Source: Labyrinthula sp. Ha
Lineage: Eukaryota > Sar > Bigyra > Labyrinthulida > Labyrinthulaceae
DNA: 64,000 nt
NCBI GenBank assembly: GCA_015227615.1
Contig: JAALGZ010000006.1
Span: 992,001-1,056,000 of the forward strand
Direction: 5' to 3'
A program made the translations under genes and the position numbers. The notes beneath the pieces were generated by a model that was given only the letters and a program-made list of their open reading frames with translations, was not told the origin of the DNA and did no database searches. Of this stretch, positions 1-14,200 are shown one piece after another (position 1 is the first letter of the stretch; every line of letters starts with the position of its first letter).

Positions 1-3000
1 TTATCTGATTGAAAACCACAAGTGAAAAGGGAGATATCAGCACTTCTAACGCAAGAATTGATTATTGCTTATGCTAATAAATATAAAGTGGTTATTTTCA
101 AGTATAACGTAACAAGTATATAATGAAGATTCATTGACAAGTACCCAATGACGATCTACTGTGTTACACATGATTACGGTGACATAATAGATGTTCATTT
201 TGGACATGAGCCAAGTACTTCATTTTGTACATGTGCTAGACAGACATGTATTCTCGGTATTTTCGGCAAGTATTAAAGAAATAAGATAAAATTGGACGTC
301 TCGACTCACAAAGTATCGCAAGGTTCAACAAGTACGAATAAAACTTTGAGCTGCTATTCTCGGATAGGAATTGAATTCTGGATTGCATAGTTCAATCTTA
401 TTTTCATCTAATTATTTTTAGCATAGAACTTATGAATAAATAAGAATAAGTCTAAGCTCTAGAGCTCATAAAATTGCAATCTTACTACCCGAATGACTTC
501 CTTTGACTCATTCTATTTCGATATACCAGCAATTCAATGCGAACCCACACCGCAACTTTACGCTTCTCATCTCTCACTAAACTCTCTCAAAATGATGTAG
601 ACGACATGTCCACAGGAAGAGTCATGTCAAAAAACTTAGCTGGCTTTTAATTAAATTTTATTCTTTTTGGAAAAAGTTCTTATATCAAATTATGTACCAC
701 CCCCGCCTTTTGATTCTTGGGTGATACTTGTAAATGAATATAATTGAACAAACCAACTGAATCCGGTTGGATGCATAATGATGAGGTCTGACTCTAATAT
801 ACCTCTAAGACCTTGACCACAAGAAGCTTGCTTCCATTGATTTAATAATGCTAACTGAGAGAACTTAAGCTCATAAGAACAAATATAGTAGCCAAATCCC
901 AATGCATCCTTGAAGTCTTATTCCCTGTTGGATTTGCTTAAATTAGATCTCTGCAAGAGTAACAGAATAATATGGTATTAATGATTCTCAATATCGACTG
1001 AACAGATGCGAGCAGGTTAGCACCGAAGAAAAGCATTATGCACGAAAGGAGTATCAATAGTCTTTTGATGGATAGTTAATTTCTATTTATATGGTATTGC
1101 CACCAAATAAGACTTTAGCCTCAGGGTAGTTATACTAGTTAGGCAGCTTAATTGATGTGACCGCTTCTGCAGCACCATGCCTATCTCAGCACTTTCAAAA
1201 AAAAATGAATTTGGCCCTTGATAATATAGTAGAACTGGTGATTATTGACCCACACATAATTTTATTCTTCTTAGATTTAATGCATTGTAGAAATACCAAT
1301 AAAAGACCAAATAGAAGATCGACAAATTTTACTCTGATTCATCAATCCCATGCTACTACCAGTAAACAAAGGAAACGCCGCACTCTATTTATCTAAAGCC
1401 AGAAACCTAATAATAGGAGACTGCAATATACCAAATAGTAAAGAGTTTATTGTGATTCTTGTGACTTACAGACAAATCTGTATGTTTGAAAGAACAAAAG
1501 CACGAATCTGAGCACTTATAAGTTTGGGCATTAGTTATGATATATCTCAGTTTCGATTAACATCAAGCTCTGATTAAGAAACGTAAATCTCTAGACCAAC
1601 CCCAGCATCGCAAGATTTTTTTATTACACAGAAGGAGCCCTGAATAATAAGTGCAGTTGCATATTATTGCGCGTAGAAACATTTTAAACCTGAAATATGC
1701 CAAATAGTTATCACAAATCACCTACCACCTTATTATTCAAATCGTAAGTAAATGGCTTAATACTCCATTATCTAGCCTTATGGCGCTAATGGACATGACT
1801 CCAAATTTGCTCAATGGCTAATTTTTTCACGAGGAAAGAAGATTATTGTCCTGGTGTTGCAATATAAATATGGTTGGTTTCTCATCTGAGATTACCTGTG
1901 ACTCTTTGTGCCTTGAGATTTTATTTTTGTGTTCTAGCTCTGGAAACTCGTATGATGGGTGGTGTTTCATCATAAAGTGTTATCTCAATGTAAAGTCTAT
2001 CAAGTAATGAATATATATGCTGGTATCAATGAGTAGCTATTTCAACTATGGTATTAGCCTTAAGAATTATTTAAGAAAAACAGAAGGGAAAATGTTGTTA
2101 TTGGTCAGAAAAAACCCTCGTGCTCTCCATTTATTAAGGATTTTAGCTCTCGTTGACACAATCCTAATTTTGCCGATATGGAGTCAGCAAATCTTGGTTC
2201 TACTTAACTATATTGATTTTAGCATAACAGGAAAACATAAAAGGCATTAGAAATGTATTGATTCAAATCTGGTGACAAAAACCTCATATTACACAAAAAA
2301 TTATCCCACTAGGCACTAGTTAATAGGATATTTAGATATATAGTCTAGTCATGGTTAGTTTGCCCATGCTTTTTTTGGGGAAATAACCGTTAGGTAAAAA
2401 GGCAACCAGTAACATAGTAAAACTAGGTAAAGTGCTATCAATAATTGATTGCACGCTTAAACTTTTTTGAAGATAACATAAAACCGCTAGGAGCCTAGGA
2501 CTAGCTATCATTTTAAGAAAATTAATTAAAATGTTCGCAAGGGATTTTATACCACATTAAATTAAAAACTAGGTACATATGTTGAATCAAGCCAGCATTA
2601 AGTCAACTTAAAAATATATATTTCAATTATTCTAGAGGTCTAAAAAAATGGTTTCCTAGATCAGGCAAGAGAGCTTGCAGTATTTTAGTTAACTAACTTG
2701 AGCCAATAAGTAAATCCATTGTCTTTCACAGTTAGACACTAGCTGATTAACTAAATAGCTCTTACCACTTCCATTTTTTTCAAATGGTTTTCAATATTAT
2801 TAAGAAAAAACTCTCGATTATGGGGTATGAATCCATTCATTACTTATTTAAAGGACTATCTTGGTTGTGACTATAAGAACCGCACCTACGCTTATGCTTG
2901 TGATCGTTTTCTTATGGATGTACAATTTTAAATCCATGCGGGGCTCAGAATATTTGGATCTCAGGGCCACTTGGTGAAGCTTGACTTCAGTAAGAAATTT

Positions 3001-4617
3001 TGCTGTCAAGAAAACCGTGGTACCTTCTGTGGAATATCATCAAAATTATCAGCAGATTCCAAGACCCAATATTTAGACATAATGTACTAAGACTACTCCA
3101 TTCAATGCCTGCAGAACAGCATTTAATCCTAAGTGCCATATTATAGAAAGTATGTGAATTATTACTGATGGACTTAGGTCATGTAAGGCGTGCTAGTTCT
3201 TTAACACTGAGCTGATTGATGTCTCAAAATAATTAGCGTTTTTTTGTGTTCCAACACAGACCTTCTCATATCAGTTAGTTTTAGTTTATCTTCATATTAT
3301 ATTTTCTGTTCTTCGTATACAAGGGCTAAATACTTCCAGAAGAAGTTCTCCTGACTTGAATTTCCTAATCAAGAACAAAAATATTGTTTATAGTTCTGCT
3401 GCTCTGCGTCATCCTGGCAAGCCCTAATTGAATAGAAGCCTGTTCGAACTTACAGTTACTAAAGTCAAGAGTAAATAATAAAATTTAAGAGCAAAAACAT
3501 TGTATCCGAAACTGAGTAAAAATTACGTTTAGCTTAGCACAGCAGCTTTTATTTCGCCCTGGGTCAAAGAAATCAAGCTCAATCTGAGATAGACAACACT
3601 CACTTTACTGGCCTCCATGATAGACAGTAAACCTTTTTATATTACACTAATTTTGTGTTAAATCCAAAAAATTAGGATTTTCTTTGTAGATAATATTTAT
3701 TATAATGAGAAGGTTTTCTTTTCTCCAAGACATAAAATGAAAATAATTCCTCTAAGGACTAGTTTAAACTACCATATATCTCTGATATAACATCGATTTC
3801 ATTGTACAGATTTCACCATAACATATATGCTATAGTTTCCCCACAAAAACGTATGTAAAACGAATGTGAAACACTTCCAAAAAACATAGTATTCTAACTG
3901 AGTTAATAGTTAAAATTTATTTAATCAATACGCTTGTTTATTAATATTTTACTAGACTAGCAAGAACAAGACCTTAAGAACTAACAATCAGCTCCCAGAA
4001 ATAAATGCGGAGATACCCATTCAAAGTTTTCAAATAATACAATAAGTAGTTACTCCAAATCCTTGAAGTTTATACGAAAAATAAGGACTGAAAAAGCTAA
4101 TGCTCAGCCATGACAACAGCTTTTGAAATTAAGAATTCGTTAATGAACCGCTTTAAGAAGAAATATGTCTATAGAAAAATTTATGTAGGGTTTATTTTTT
4201 TGCAGCAATTAAGTTGATACTTTATAGAAACAATGTTTACAAACATAGTAGAATTTTTGCTTAGCATTCTCAAAAATACATCATTTATGATCATTGAGAA
4301 TTGTGACAACCAGAACAGAAAAATACAAGATCTTTATAAAAACTAGAAAAATATACATGCATTCGTAAAAAAAAGCTTGAAGTTTTGATGTTGTGACTTA
4401 ATCAACTAAATAGAACAATACAAATGTTCATCTAATAAACAACTCAACTCAGTTATGGAGATCAAATTCTTCATTAACTACTACCAAATACAAGTCTCAT
4501 CTCGAAATAGAAAAAAACTCCAGTTCTAAAACTGTAGATACTTTTCCATCAAACAACTAAAACTCAACATATTCAATTTTGCTATTTTAAATTACAACTC
4601 AAAATAAGTCACATGCT
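1..4617. other. gene-poor AT-rich DNA
   Basis: No open frame here is long enough or protein-like enough to call. The longest frames are under 80 codons, hydrophobic or low in complexity, and lack relatives I recognise. No tRNA boxes, tandem arrays or paired terminal repeats were seen by eye. Small exons joined by introns of about 30 nt could be missed. Confidence 0.6.
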
Positions 4618-5682
4618 TTAATCTCTTCTTGTTATATTCACAAACTCAAACATGTTAAAACTCTTCATAAGTTCAGGAGAGCAATATATTTTTTTTTTCT
4701 GAAACTCTGACATCTTTTTCTTAAACGTCATAAACAATTTCCAAAACATTTTATTAGAAACTAAAATCAATTGTACATTTTTTTTGCTAATACCAACATT
4801 ACTCATTCCACTTGTTATAATTGATTTCAATACTAAACTATTATTGAACAAAAGATGATCCTCTCTTAAATAAACTTGAAGAAAAATTTCTTCTAATAAA
4901 CTACTCACATTAATAAACCTTGAAAAAGAATATTCAAAAGCTTTACTTTCACCTTCCTCTCCATATTTCCATAATCCACTTACTGACTTTAGCTGCCTTA
5001 GGTATCTTAATTCACTAAGAAAAAGAAAAGTTGAAACATTTAGATCTTGAAGATGTGAAAAATTAAATGAATGAATATTTTGAGGTGAGAAAATATTTTC
5101 TAGTTTTCTTACTCTTGGAATAGCCTCTACTGGAAAAGAAGTATTTTCAGCGTTGGAATGTAAACTTAGGATAAACTTCAAGTCAGATAACGAGTTGAAA
5201 TCATCAAAAGGAATATTCAGAATGAACTTTTTTATTTTAATATTTTCAACTTTAAAGTTTTCTTTGAGAAGATATATTAATTCAATAATTTCTTCGGTAT
5301 CCATATTTTGAAGGTTTATTTTTTTTATATTCAACTGATGGAGATTCTTGTTGTGTTCGACCAAATTTTCGAGGATTTGAAATATCATATCTGCAGCACA
5401 CCATTTTCCGAAGGAAACAGATTGAAAATATGCGAAGTATTGAAGTCTCCCTAGCATAAAATTCACTTGTTCTTCGTCGTATATTGAATTAAAGTAATTA
5501 AAGTAAGCGCCGACATACTTTGACTTCGAACGACATGCTTTATGAAAATCTGATTTACCCTCTTTTTCTAAGATAGGTTTAGATAAATAGATTATTTTCA
5601 AATCTGATTTCTTAGCTACCCATTTTATTCTTGTGGTTTTAGGTTCGGGGTCGCGTTTCTTCATTAATTTCATAACTTGCAT
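4618..5682 (-). CDS. leucine-rich orphan protein, 354 aa
   Basis: Single-exon frame beginning at a true ATG and ending in TAA. I do not recognise the family. The protein is basic at its N-terminus (KKRDPEPKTTRIKW) and rich in Leu, Ile, Asn and Lys. Between residues about 90 and 260 it has irregular leucine-spaced segments such as LHQLNIKKINLQNM and LKFILSLHSN, resembling degenerate leucine-rich repeats. There is no F-box, signal peptide or membrane segment. It stands alone between two gene-poor stretches. A second leucine-rich orphan of similar size (31839-32816, same strand) has a comparable style but no obvious residue-by-residue match. Frame length in AT-rich DNA makes a real gene likely; the function is unknown. 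Confidence 0.8.
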   Translation of the reverse strand: MQVMKLMKKRDPEPKTTRIKWVAKKSDLKIIYLSKPILEKEGKSDFHKACRSKSKYVGAYFNYFNSIYDEEQVNFMLGRLQYFAYFQSVSFGKWCAADMIFQILENLVEHNKNLHQLNIKKINLQNMDTEEIIELIYLLKENFKVENIKIKKFILNIPFDDFNSLSDLKFILSLHSNAENTSFPVEAIPRVRKLENIFSPQNIHSFNFSHLQDLNVSTFLFLSELRYLRQLKSVSGLWKYGEEGESKAFEYSFSRFINVSSLLEEIFLQVYLREDHLLFNNSLVLKSIITSGMSNVGISKKNVQLILVSNKMFWKLFMTFKKKMSEFQKKKIYCSPELMKSFNMFEFVNITRRD

Positions 5683-8204
5683 ATTTCACCTATTCTGACT
5701 AGTCAGCTAATGGATTTTTTCATTAAGTACCATAGCATAAGTTAAATTAACAATATTTCCCAGATAATAATTCTATGGTGTATTGTAGAATAGTGTAAGA
5801 GAATGCTCAATTTGGAACCATCTCAGTGCAAGAAATATTCCAAATTTTGGGTCCCAAACTAAATGAAACAATAGTATAAAGACTCAACTTAAGAGACATC
5901 ATTTAGAATTCCGCTTACCCCAAGACTGTTCAAGTCTTGGAAGACAATCTTTGATGTCCATGAGCTGCGCCATCTTACTATTGTATACATTTCGGCTTGG
6001 AGTCGAAGACACTCGTAGTTAGCTAAGGTCAGTAAAACTATATAGGTTACCTTAGCACTAGACGCATTTTGGAGAATAATGGGGTAATAATAGTTTCAAC
6101 CAACCAATTCGTAAGTAAAGGATACCTTATTTCATGAGAATAAATAAATTATTGAGTAGAGAAGAGCGACTTACGCATGTAATATTCATTGTCGGTGAGT
6201 AAAATAAACACCTACCAATTTATTCGAAAGTTAGATCTGGTCAAGAAACAATCAGAGATAAGGAAATGATTCGCTGATTAAAATATTTAAGTTTTTTACT
6301 AACCTGATACTATTTTGAAGACATTGCATCCAAAGAGTTCTATTATTGTAATATAAAATAACTAGAACTGAGTTTCTTCAGTGTATTCTAACTTAAGAAG
6401 AAATCTACTCAGGAAGAGAGTCTCGAACTTTGTATACCATAGCTTAGCCTTACTAATTCAATGATACCTAGCTACAGATATTAGCATAAGTACACATTGT
6501 TGCTTCTTAAGTGTTCTTCTATTAAGCTTATCTCACTAGATCATGGAACTCTCAACAGGTAAAGGGTGTGTAGATGGCTTAACTGAGAATTTTTTAATGG
6601 TTCTTGTTACATCAACCAAATATTTTTAAGGAGTATTTGCAATGCTCCACCCAAAAAATACTCTACTAGATCATGTTGAGGTATTTGGCCAAACTGCCGT
6701 CCTCCTAGGAACCGTTTTACTACTGAACGGGAAAGTTGATGCAATATTACTTAGTAAAAACTGCACTCCAGAGCTAAAAAGAAGTGGCATTTTTATTTTT
6801 TAGACAGAGGCTTACAATGAATTGTTGAAAATGTTAAGATCTCCTCAAGAAAACAGACCTACAATCGATGGGTAAAAACTCTATAACTCACCTTCACGGA
6901 AAGTACTAAGTTATTACAACAACTTCTACTCAGCCTTTATGAGGCATCAATGGATAATATATTACGGGCATAGAATTTTATTTTGAGTAAGTTCTTATTC
7001 GAAATAAAGTCAATTAATATTTGTTAACATCCAAGCTGGTTGGAAACCCAGAGGAAAATCTGGAAGTAACTTAGTAGCTGACCTCTTAGGAAAACATGCG
7101 GGGTACCTTAACTGGTCCTGCGAAGTAATCTTATAGACTAACTCTTGTACAAGAAAGATGAAAGCATTATGAAATTTCTCCTTATATGGCTTTTTTATGA
7201 TGATAATTATCTTGACAAACTCTTATGGGTAGCGTGCAGTTTTACTGAAGCTCATAAGAATAATACTTAAACTTAGTACTTTAACTATCTTCAAGTATAA
7301 TACCCCACGCATTTTTTAATGGTAAGAGACTTAATGCCAAATGCTTGAATAGGAGCCTGGTATTCCCTATTCGATAGCTTGAAACTTCAGCATCTGTTGA
7401 ATCTCCGTTTGATAAATGAACAGTAATTATTTTGATTTTTTGAAAATTTTTCCGAAAGAATATGTCATATCTGTTAAGCTATAATAAAGATTCTGAGTAA
7501 TAAGAATCAATTTCATGGACTTGTAATTCATCCGGAAGTTTATTTTCTACTCGTTGAAGATGCTGTTTCCTTAAGAAACTTGATTCTTGTACGAGGATAA
7601 TGACCATAGAAACCTTGGGTAAATGTACATGAGAAGCATTTATTTTTTCCTATTGCTTTAGTTGCTAGGTTTGTCACAATACAGAAACAAGTGTATTCAT
7701 GAAACTTAAAACAATAAAGCCCAATATATATACAAACGGTTTAAATGTTACCAGAGCAAAGAGTCTAGTTCCGGCTGATGTTTGAATGAAGCTTGCGCGC
7801 TACTGCGAGATACCTATAAGGTGGTCTTCTTTCAAGAAAATAAGACAAACTAGTACTATAACTAAATTTCTACTTGCATAATTTTATATTAATACTTTAA
7901 GAACAAGTCCTGTATTTATTTACAAGCGCATTATAACTCCTATGATCTTAATAAAGAACAGTATTTAAATAAACCCCACTTTTACCGAATAAAAAGTACC
8001 GAAATTAAGATAGAAATATCTATGAATGCTATAATAAAATAATTCTGTATATATTACTTAATGTGATTACGTGGCAATGTTACGGATAAGTTATATGCCT
8101 AATGAAGTCATAGCACTACGTCTTAAACACAACTCATCATAAACAAATATCTAGCGGTTTAAAAGAATAAGCCAATAGAAAAGAAAAGAAGAAAGTAGAA
8201 AAGA
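5683..8204. other. intergenic, upstream of the carboxylase gene
   Basis: No supportable coding frame. It contains one perfect hairpin (5920-5940). The last 200 bases before the carboxylase ATG are A-rich and probably hold its promoter, but no box can be named with confidence. Confidence 0.5.
5920..5940. other. perfect 8-bp hairpin
   Basis: CCAAGACT and AGTCTTGG are perfect inverted copies around a 5-base loop. It lies about 240 bp upstream of the leucine-rich orphan gene. It could be a palindromic protein site or chance; no T-run follows on either strand. Confidence 0.3.
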
Positions 8205-11200
8205 ATGACGATCCAACGATTTGAAACTTTGGATGACTACGTGAATAAGCTTGGAGGGAAGCGAGTGATACATAAAATTCTGCTGGCTAATAATGGAATC
8301 TCGGCAGTGAAATGTATTAGAAGTATGAGGCAGTGGGCGTATACGTATCTGAATAAATCGTCACTGCACTTTGTTGCTATGGCAACTCCAGAAGATTTAA
8401 AAGCAAATGCGGAATATATAAGAATGGCTGACCAATTTGTTGAAGTTCCTGGCGGTTCTAACGTTAATAATTACGCGAATGTTAACCTAATATGCCAAAT
8501 TGCACAGAGATTTAAAGTTGATGCGGTTTGGGCTGGCTGGGGTCATGCCAGTGAAAAGCCGAGTCTTCCTTCAACTCTGAAAAAGCTTGGAATGGTGTTT
8601 ATTGGACCTGGGGCTGAAGCTATGTATGCTTTAGGTGACAAAATTGGATCCACGATCATTGCACAAAGCGCTTCTGTGCCCACTATTAAGTGGAATGGGA
8701 GTCACTTGAAAACAAACTATAAAGATTCCGGAAAGATTCCACCTGAATTATATGCACAGGCAAATGTGGCAACAAAAGAAGACTGTATCAAAGCTGTCAA
8801 AGAAGTTGGTATCCCTGTCATGATCAAAGCCTCTGAAGGTGGTGGAGGAAAGGGAATTCGAATGCTTAATTCATCAGCTGAGGCTGATATTGAGACAGCT
8901 TTTAGACAAGTACAGTCAGAGGTGCCAGGTTCCCCTATTTTTGTTATGAAACTTGCTTCGAAGTCAAGACATTTGGAGGTACAACTTATTGCTGATGAGT
9001 ATGGTAACGCAATAGCTTTGAACGGGAGAGATTGCTCTGTTCAGAGAAGGCATCAGAAGATTTTAGAAGAAGGGCCTCCCAGCATTGTTAATGATATTTC
9101 CAAATGGAGAGAAATGGAAGCGGCTGCGGTTAGGTTAGCACATGAAGTTGGCTATGTCAATGCGGGAACTGTTGAATACTTATACTCCATTGAAACAGAA
9201 GAATTCTTCTTTCTAGAGCTAAATCCGAGATTGCAAGTAGAGCACCCAGTTACAGAAATGATTACTGGAGTAAATTTGCCTGCATTACAGCTTAATGTGG
9301 CAATGGGTATAGCGTTAGATAGAATACCTGATATTAGAAAATTTTATGGCGAAGAGCTCTTGGCTTCCTCACCCATTGATTTTTCTCGAAGGTTTCCCAT
9401 TAAGATTGAAGGCCATGTTATAGCTGCCAGAGTAACAGCTGAAAATCCCTATGATGGATTTGCCCCAACTAGTGGAAGGATTAAGGAGTTAAACTTTAGA
9501 AGCAGCAGAGATGTTTGGGGCTATTTCTCAGTTGACTCTTCAGGAAATGTTCACGAGTTCGCTGATAGCCAAATCGGTCACATATTTAGTTGGGGACCTT
9601 CAAGAGATGAGGCAAGAAAGAGCCTAGTATTGGCTCTTCAAGATCTTTCAATTCGCGGCGATATTAGGACAACAGTAGAGTATTTGGAAAACCTACTTGA
9701 AGATACTACCTATAAACAAAACCAATTTGACACTGCTTGGTTAGATGGCAAAATTAAGTCTGAGAAAGTAACAAAATCAGTAGCTCGTATTGAGCCCCTT
9801 TTGGCTGTAGCTGCTGGAGCAGCTTGTCAAGGGTATGTTACTTTCAAAGAGAATGAAGAAGCATACTTAGATATGCTTTCTCGAGGACAGATGCCAGGTA
9901 AGGATCTATTGGCACGAGCTACAAAGCTGGAGTTAATTTTGGATGGAATAAAATATCCGTTATTTGTTAGCCTTTCTGGACCAGAAAGTGTTCAAGTTGC
10001 CTTGAACGACTCCAGTGTTAGTGTTGGGATCAAAACTTTAGCAGATGAAGGGTTCCTTGTTATCATTGGTGGAAAGAGTCATACGGTTTATCTGAAAGAG
10101 GAAATTGGATCCATAAGAATGGTGATCGATAATGTAACTTGCATATTTGCAGAAGAATATGACCCCACAAAACTTCAAGCCAAGATGGGAGGAAAGTTGC
10201 TAAGATATCTTGTACCCAATGGTTCAAAAGTTGCTAAGAACCAGCCGTTTGCTGAGATAGAAGTAATGAAAATGAACATGCAGTTACTGGCAAAAGAAAA
10301 TGGCGTTCTGTCTTTCATCAAGCCAGAAGGCAGTGTAATGGAACCTGGAGATCTCATCTGCAGAATGGAAGTTGAAGATCCTTCTACAATCTCTAGAGCC
10401 ACGTTGTTTCATGGTTCGCTGCCCCAGTTCGGAAGGCCTAAGCCTAGTGTTCTTGCATCGATGCCACAAAGCATTCTCGAAAGTTCGTTAGAAATTCTTA
10501 ATAACCAGTTGTTAGGTTATGCTATTGATTCAAGCACCTCTTTGGAGGCTCTGAGTAATCTTGTCCTAGTTTTTGGAAATTCTAATCTACCTATATTAAA
10601 GGTGGAAGATGCTTTGGCTAGAGCCAAACACACTTTGCCTGTAGAGATTTATGAAAAACTTATTTCCATTGGGGAAGAATTTATGGTTGAAGAAAGTAAG
10701 AGAAGTCCGGGTGAAACTGATGGTCTGGACTACTGCAAGAGGATTAAGGACTGTGTTGCCAATGAAACTTTCGTCGGAGAGATTGGTGAAGTACTCGCTA
10801 TTGTTTCCGAGTTTGAAGAAGGTTTGGGCTTTGCTTTGGTGACCAGCTTGTGCAAGTTGTTAAAGGAGTTTTTAACTGTGGAGAATGTATTTGCCAGGGT
10901 TGAACGAAGTGATTCAGCGCAGAAGGATGATACACTTCAAGAACTACGACGCTACTATAACGGGCAACCTGATAAAGTCTTGGGGCTTGATCTGGCTCAC
11001 CATGCTGTAAAGCAACGTAGTTGGTTGGTAACAAAGATCATGTGGAAGTTGGAGAAATACTTAAATACTGTTCACAGACAAGAAACTATGAAGTATGGAA
11101 TAGATGTCCTGTCCCAAGTAGCAGGGTTGAATTCTGGCTCCTGTGCAACCGTGGCATTAGAAGCAAGACAAGCGCTATTTGCTCTTCAGCACAAGACACA

Positions 11201-14200
11201 TACTGAACAGCTGTACCAAATGAAAGAAAAGTTGATACAAATCAAAGAGACTGGTGAAAAAGACTTATTTAATGAGCTTGTGTCCCAGTCTGATAGCGTA
11301 CTTCATTTTCTGATGGAAATCGTTTCAACCGAATCTGACGAAGGACTAAAAAGAGTAGCCCTGGAGCTCTACATCCGAAGGGTTTACGCCGGTTACACTG
11401 TAGCTTCTGTAGACTCAGAAAATGGCTTGTCTCGGTTTGTTTTTCATTCCGAAGCAGAGAGCCAGGTACAACCTAACACAGGCATGGTTAGTTCAGCTTC
11501 GTTTGAAAATCTGTCTGCCTTCAATTTAACTGAAAGTGAACCTGACGTAGAAAGCGAGAACTCGGGCTCAGGCAGATTTGTTAGAGCTTCCAGTATATCA
11601 CATAATGATGTTATTGTTTCTGCCAATGTGAACAGAGTTGGGCTTATCGCCTGCTTTCGTAGCTTTTCCGAGCTAGAGTCCGGATTAGAGGAATTCGCAG
11701 GAAAGATTAGTTCTATGGAGCCTGGAATTGTTAACGTGTTGCATGTCTTGCTAACGGAGGTTGACTCCAGCAACATTGGTTCAAAGCTGGAAAAGCTAAT
11801 GGTTGGCTCCCAGCAAACACTAGAGAAGTATGGAGTTAGGCGTATTACAGTGGCTGTTATGCCAGTTTATGAGGGTGAGCAAAAGCCAACGCTGGTCTCT
11901 GGAGATGGATGTGGTTTTTACACATTTAGACATAGTGCCCAATACAAGGAAGATAAGCTTGTTAGAAACACCGAAGCCCCATTAGCATTTCGACTAGATC
12001 TTGGCAGACTTTCTAATTTTAGCATTGAAGCAATCTCACTTGGAAAAACTCTCGTTCAGAAGATGTCCAATACTATCCACATTTACAGGGGAAGAGCAAA
12101 AGAAAACTCTTCGATTGAAAGGTATTTTGTACGTGGCTTGATTAGACAGTTGGGTAAGGTGGAAGACCTCAAGTCTATTTCTAAGCTGGATGCTTACCCT
12201 GGGCCTGAGCGCGTGTTCTTAAATGGCCTTACGGCGCTTGAATCTCTTCCGAACAATAGATCAAATCAAAACCATATGTATTTTTATTTGCTAGGGGACG
12301 TGAATCTTGAAGCAACCTTCGTGGAAGAGGTAATCAAGTCATTGACAAAGAGATACGCCTCGAGACTAAGAGAAGTAGGTGTTGGGCAACTTGAGCTCAG
12401 GTTTCAAGCAGCAAATGGTTTGCCAATGAGAATCTTTATGGAAAATCCAACTGGGTTCAATCTTGAAGTAGCGCGGTATGTGGAAGCTACTGATCCTCTA
12501 GATCCAGAAAGCAAATGCTTTTATGCTGTTGAGTCCTTCCTTCATGAAGGCAAGAATGATTTTGATGAAGATGAGATTTTGCCACATGAACAGGCTAAGC
12601 TACATGGGCAGCCGATAACTACACCATATACTGTTTCATCTCCTATAGATCAAAGAAGAAGCCGTGCGCTTGCAGTCGGAACAGCTTACGTATATGACTT
12701 TCCAACATTTTTCCTAAAAGCCTTGTATTATGAGTGGAAAGGTTTCTCCGCGCCAACACCAACGAATTTTTCTGACATGTTTACTGCCAGGGAACTAGTA
12801 TTAGAGGAAGAACTGACCAGTGGCGAAAAACTTGGAAACGGACTTGTCTTAAGTGATAGGGCAAGTGGAAAGAACACCATTGGAATGGTAGCTTGGTTGT
12901 TTATGATGAAAACCCCTGAGTTTCCTGAGGGTAGGGAAATAGTTGTTATTGCTAATGACATTACGCATAAAGCTGGATCATTTGGAACAAAAGAAGATGA
13001 ACTATTTCTGAAGGCCTCTGAACTTGCTAGAGCACGAAAGATTCCAAGAATATACATTGCTGCTAATTCTGGGGCGCGCATTGGGATGGCAGAGGAAGTT
13101 AAACGATGTTTCAAAATTAAGTTTAAAGACGAAAGTGATCCAGAACAAGGTTTTGAGTATCTCTATGTGACCAACAAAGATTATGAAGCTCTTGGCCCGG
13201 CAGGAAAGAAAGCTATTAATGCTGAAGAAACCACACTGGACGGGGAAAAGGTGTACAAAATTATCGACATCATCGGTGAAGGGCGTGATCTTGGGGTTGA
13301 AAATTTGAGAGGCAGTGGAACCATAGCCGGAGAAACTTCAAGAGCTTATGAAGAAACCTTCACTTTAACATATGTATCAGCCAGAAGTGTAGGAATTGGG
13401 GCTTATCTGGTTCGCTTAGGTCAAAGAACTATCCAGAAAGGAACGAACGCACCTATTATACTTACAGGGTTCTCCGCGCTCAATGCGTTGATGGGAAAAG
13501 AAGTTTACACTTCAAATCTACAACTGGGTGGGACACAAGTTATGTACAACAATGGAGTTACGCATGAATGTGTAAGAAATGATCTTGAAGGTGTACAAGC
13601 TATTATCAAATGGCTTTCCTATGTACCAAAAACGATGAAACTAGAGGCTTTACCAATTCTTCCTGTTTCAGATACTGTGGACAGAGATGTAACTTACGAC
13701 CCAACAAATGAGTCCATTGGACTCCCCGCTGAGATTGACCCAAGAAAACTGTTGGCTGGTTCAAAAGCGTTAGGACTTACTGGATTTTGTGACAAAAACT
13801 CTTTCAAGGAGTATCTTGCAGGATGGGCTAAGACTGTTATCGTTGGTCGCGGTAGACTTGGTGGAATTCCACACGGAGTAATTATAACTGAAACCCGAAC
13901 AATGGAGAAAACTTCACCTGCAGATCCAGCAGCCCCTGCTTCACAGGAAAACAAGTTCAACCAGGCCGGTCAAGTATGGTTTCCAGATTCCGGCTATAAA
14001 ACTTCACAAGCAATCAGTGACTTCAACAAGGAGAAGCTTCCCCTCTTTATTTTTGCTAATTGGAGGGGTTTTAGTGGAGGGCAGCGTGATATGTTTGATG
14101 AAGTTCTCAAGTTTGGAGCTTTCATTGTTGATGAGCTTGTAAAGTACAAGCAACCTGTATTTGTTTACCTCGTTCCGAAGGGTGAGCTTCGAGGGGGAGC

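Noticed and set aside
10175-13960. Several antisense or alternate frames of 60-128 codons within the carboxylase gene
   Set aside because: They lie wholly inside a strongly conserved gene and carry no independent motif; such shadows are expected in a long coding region.
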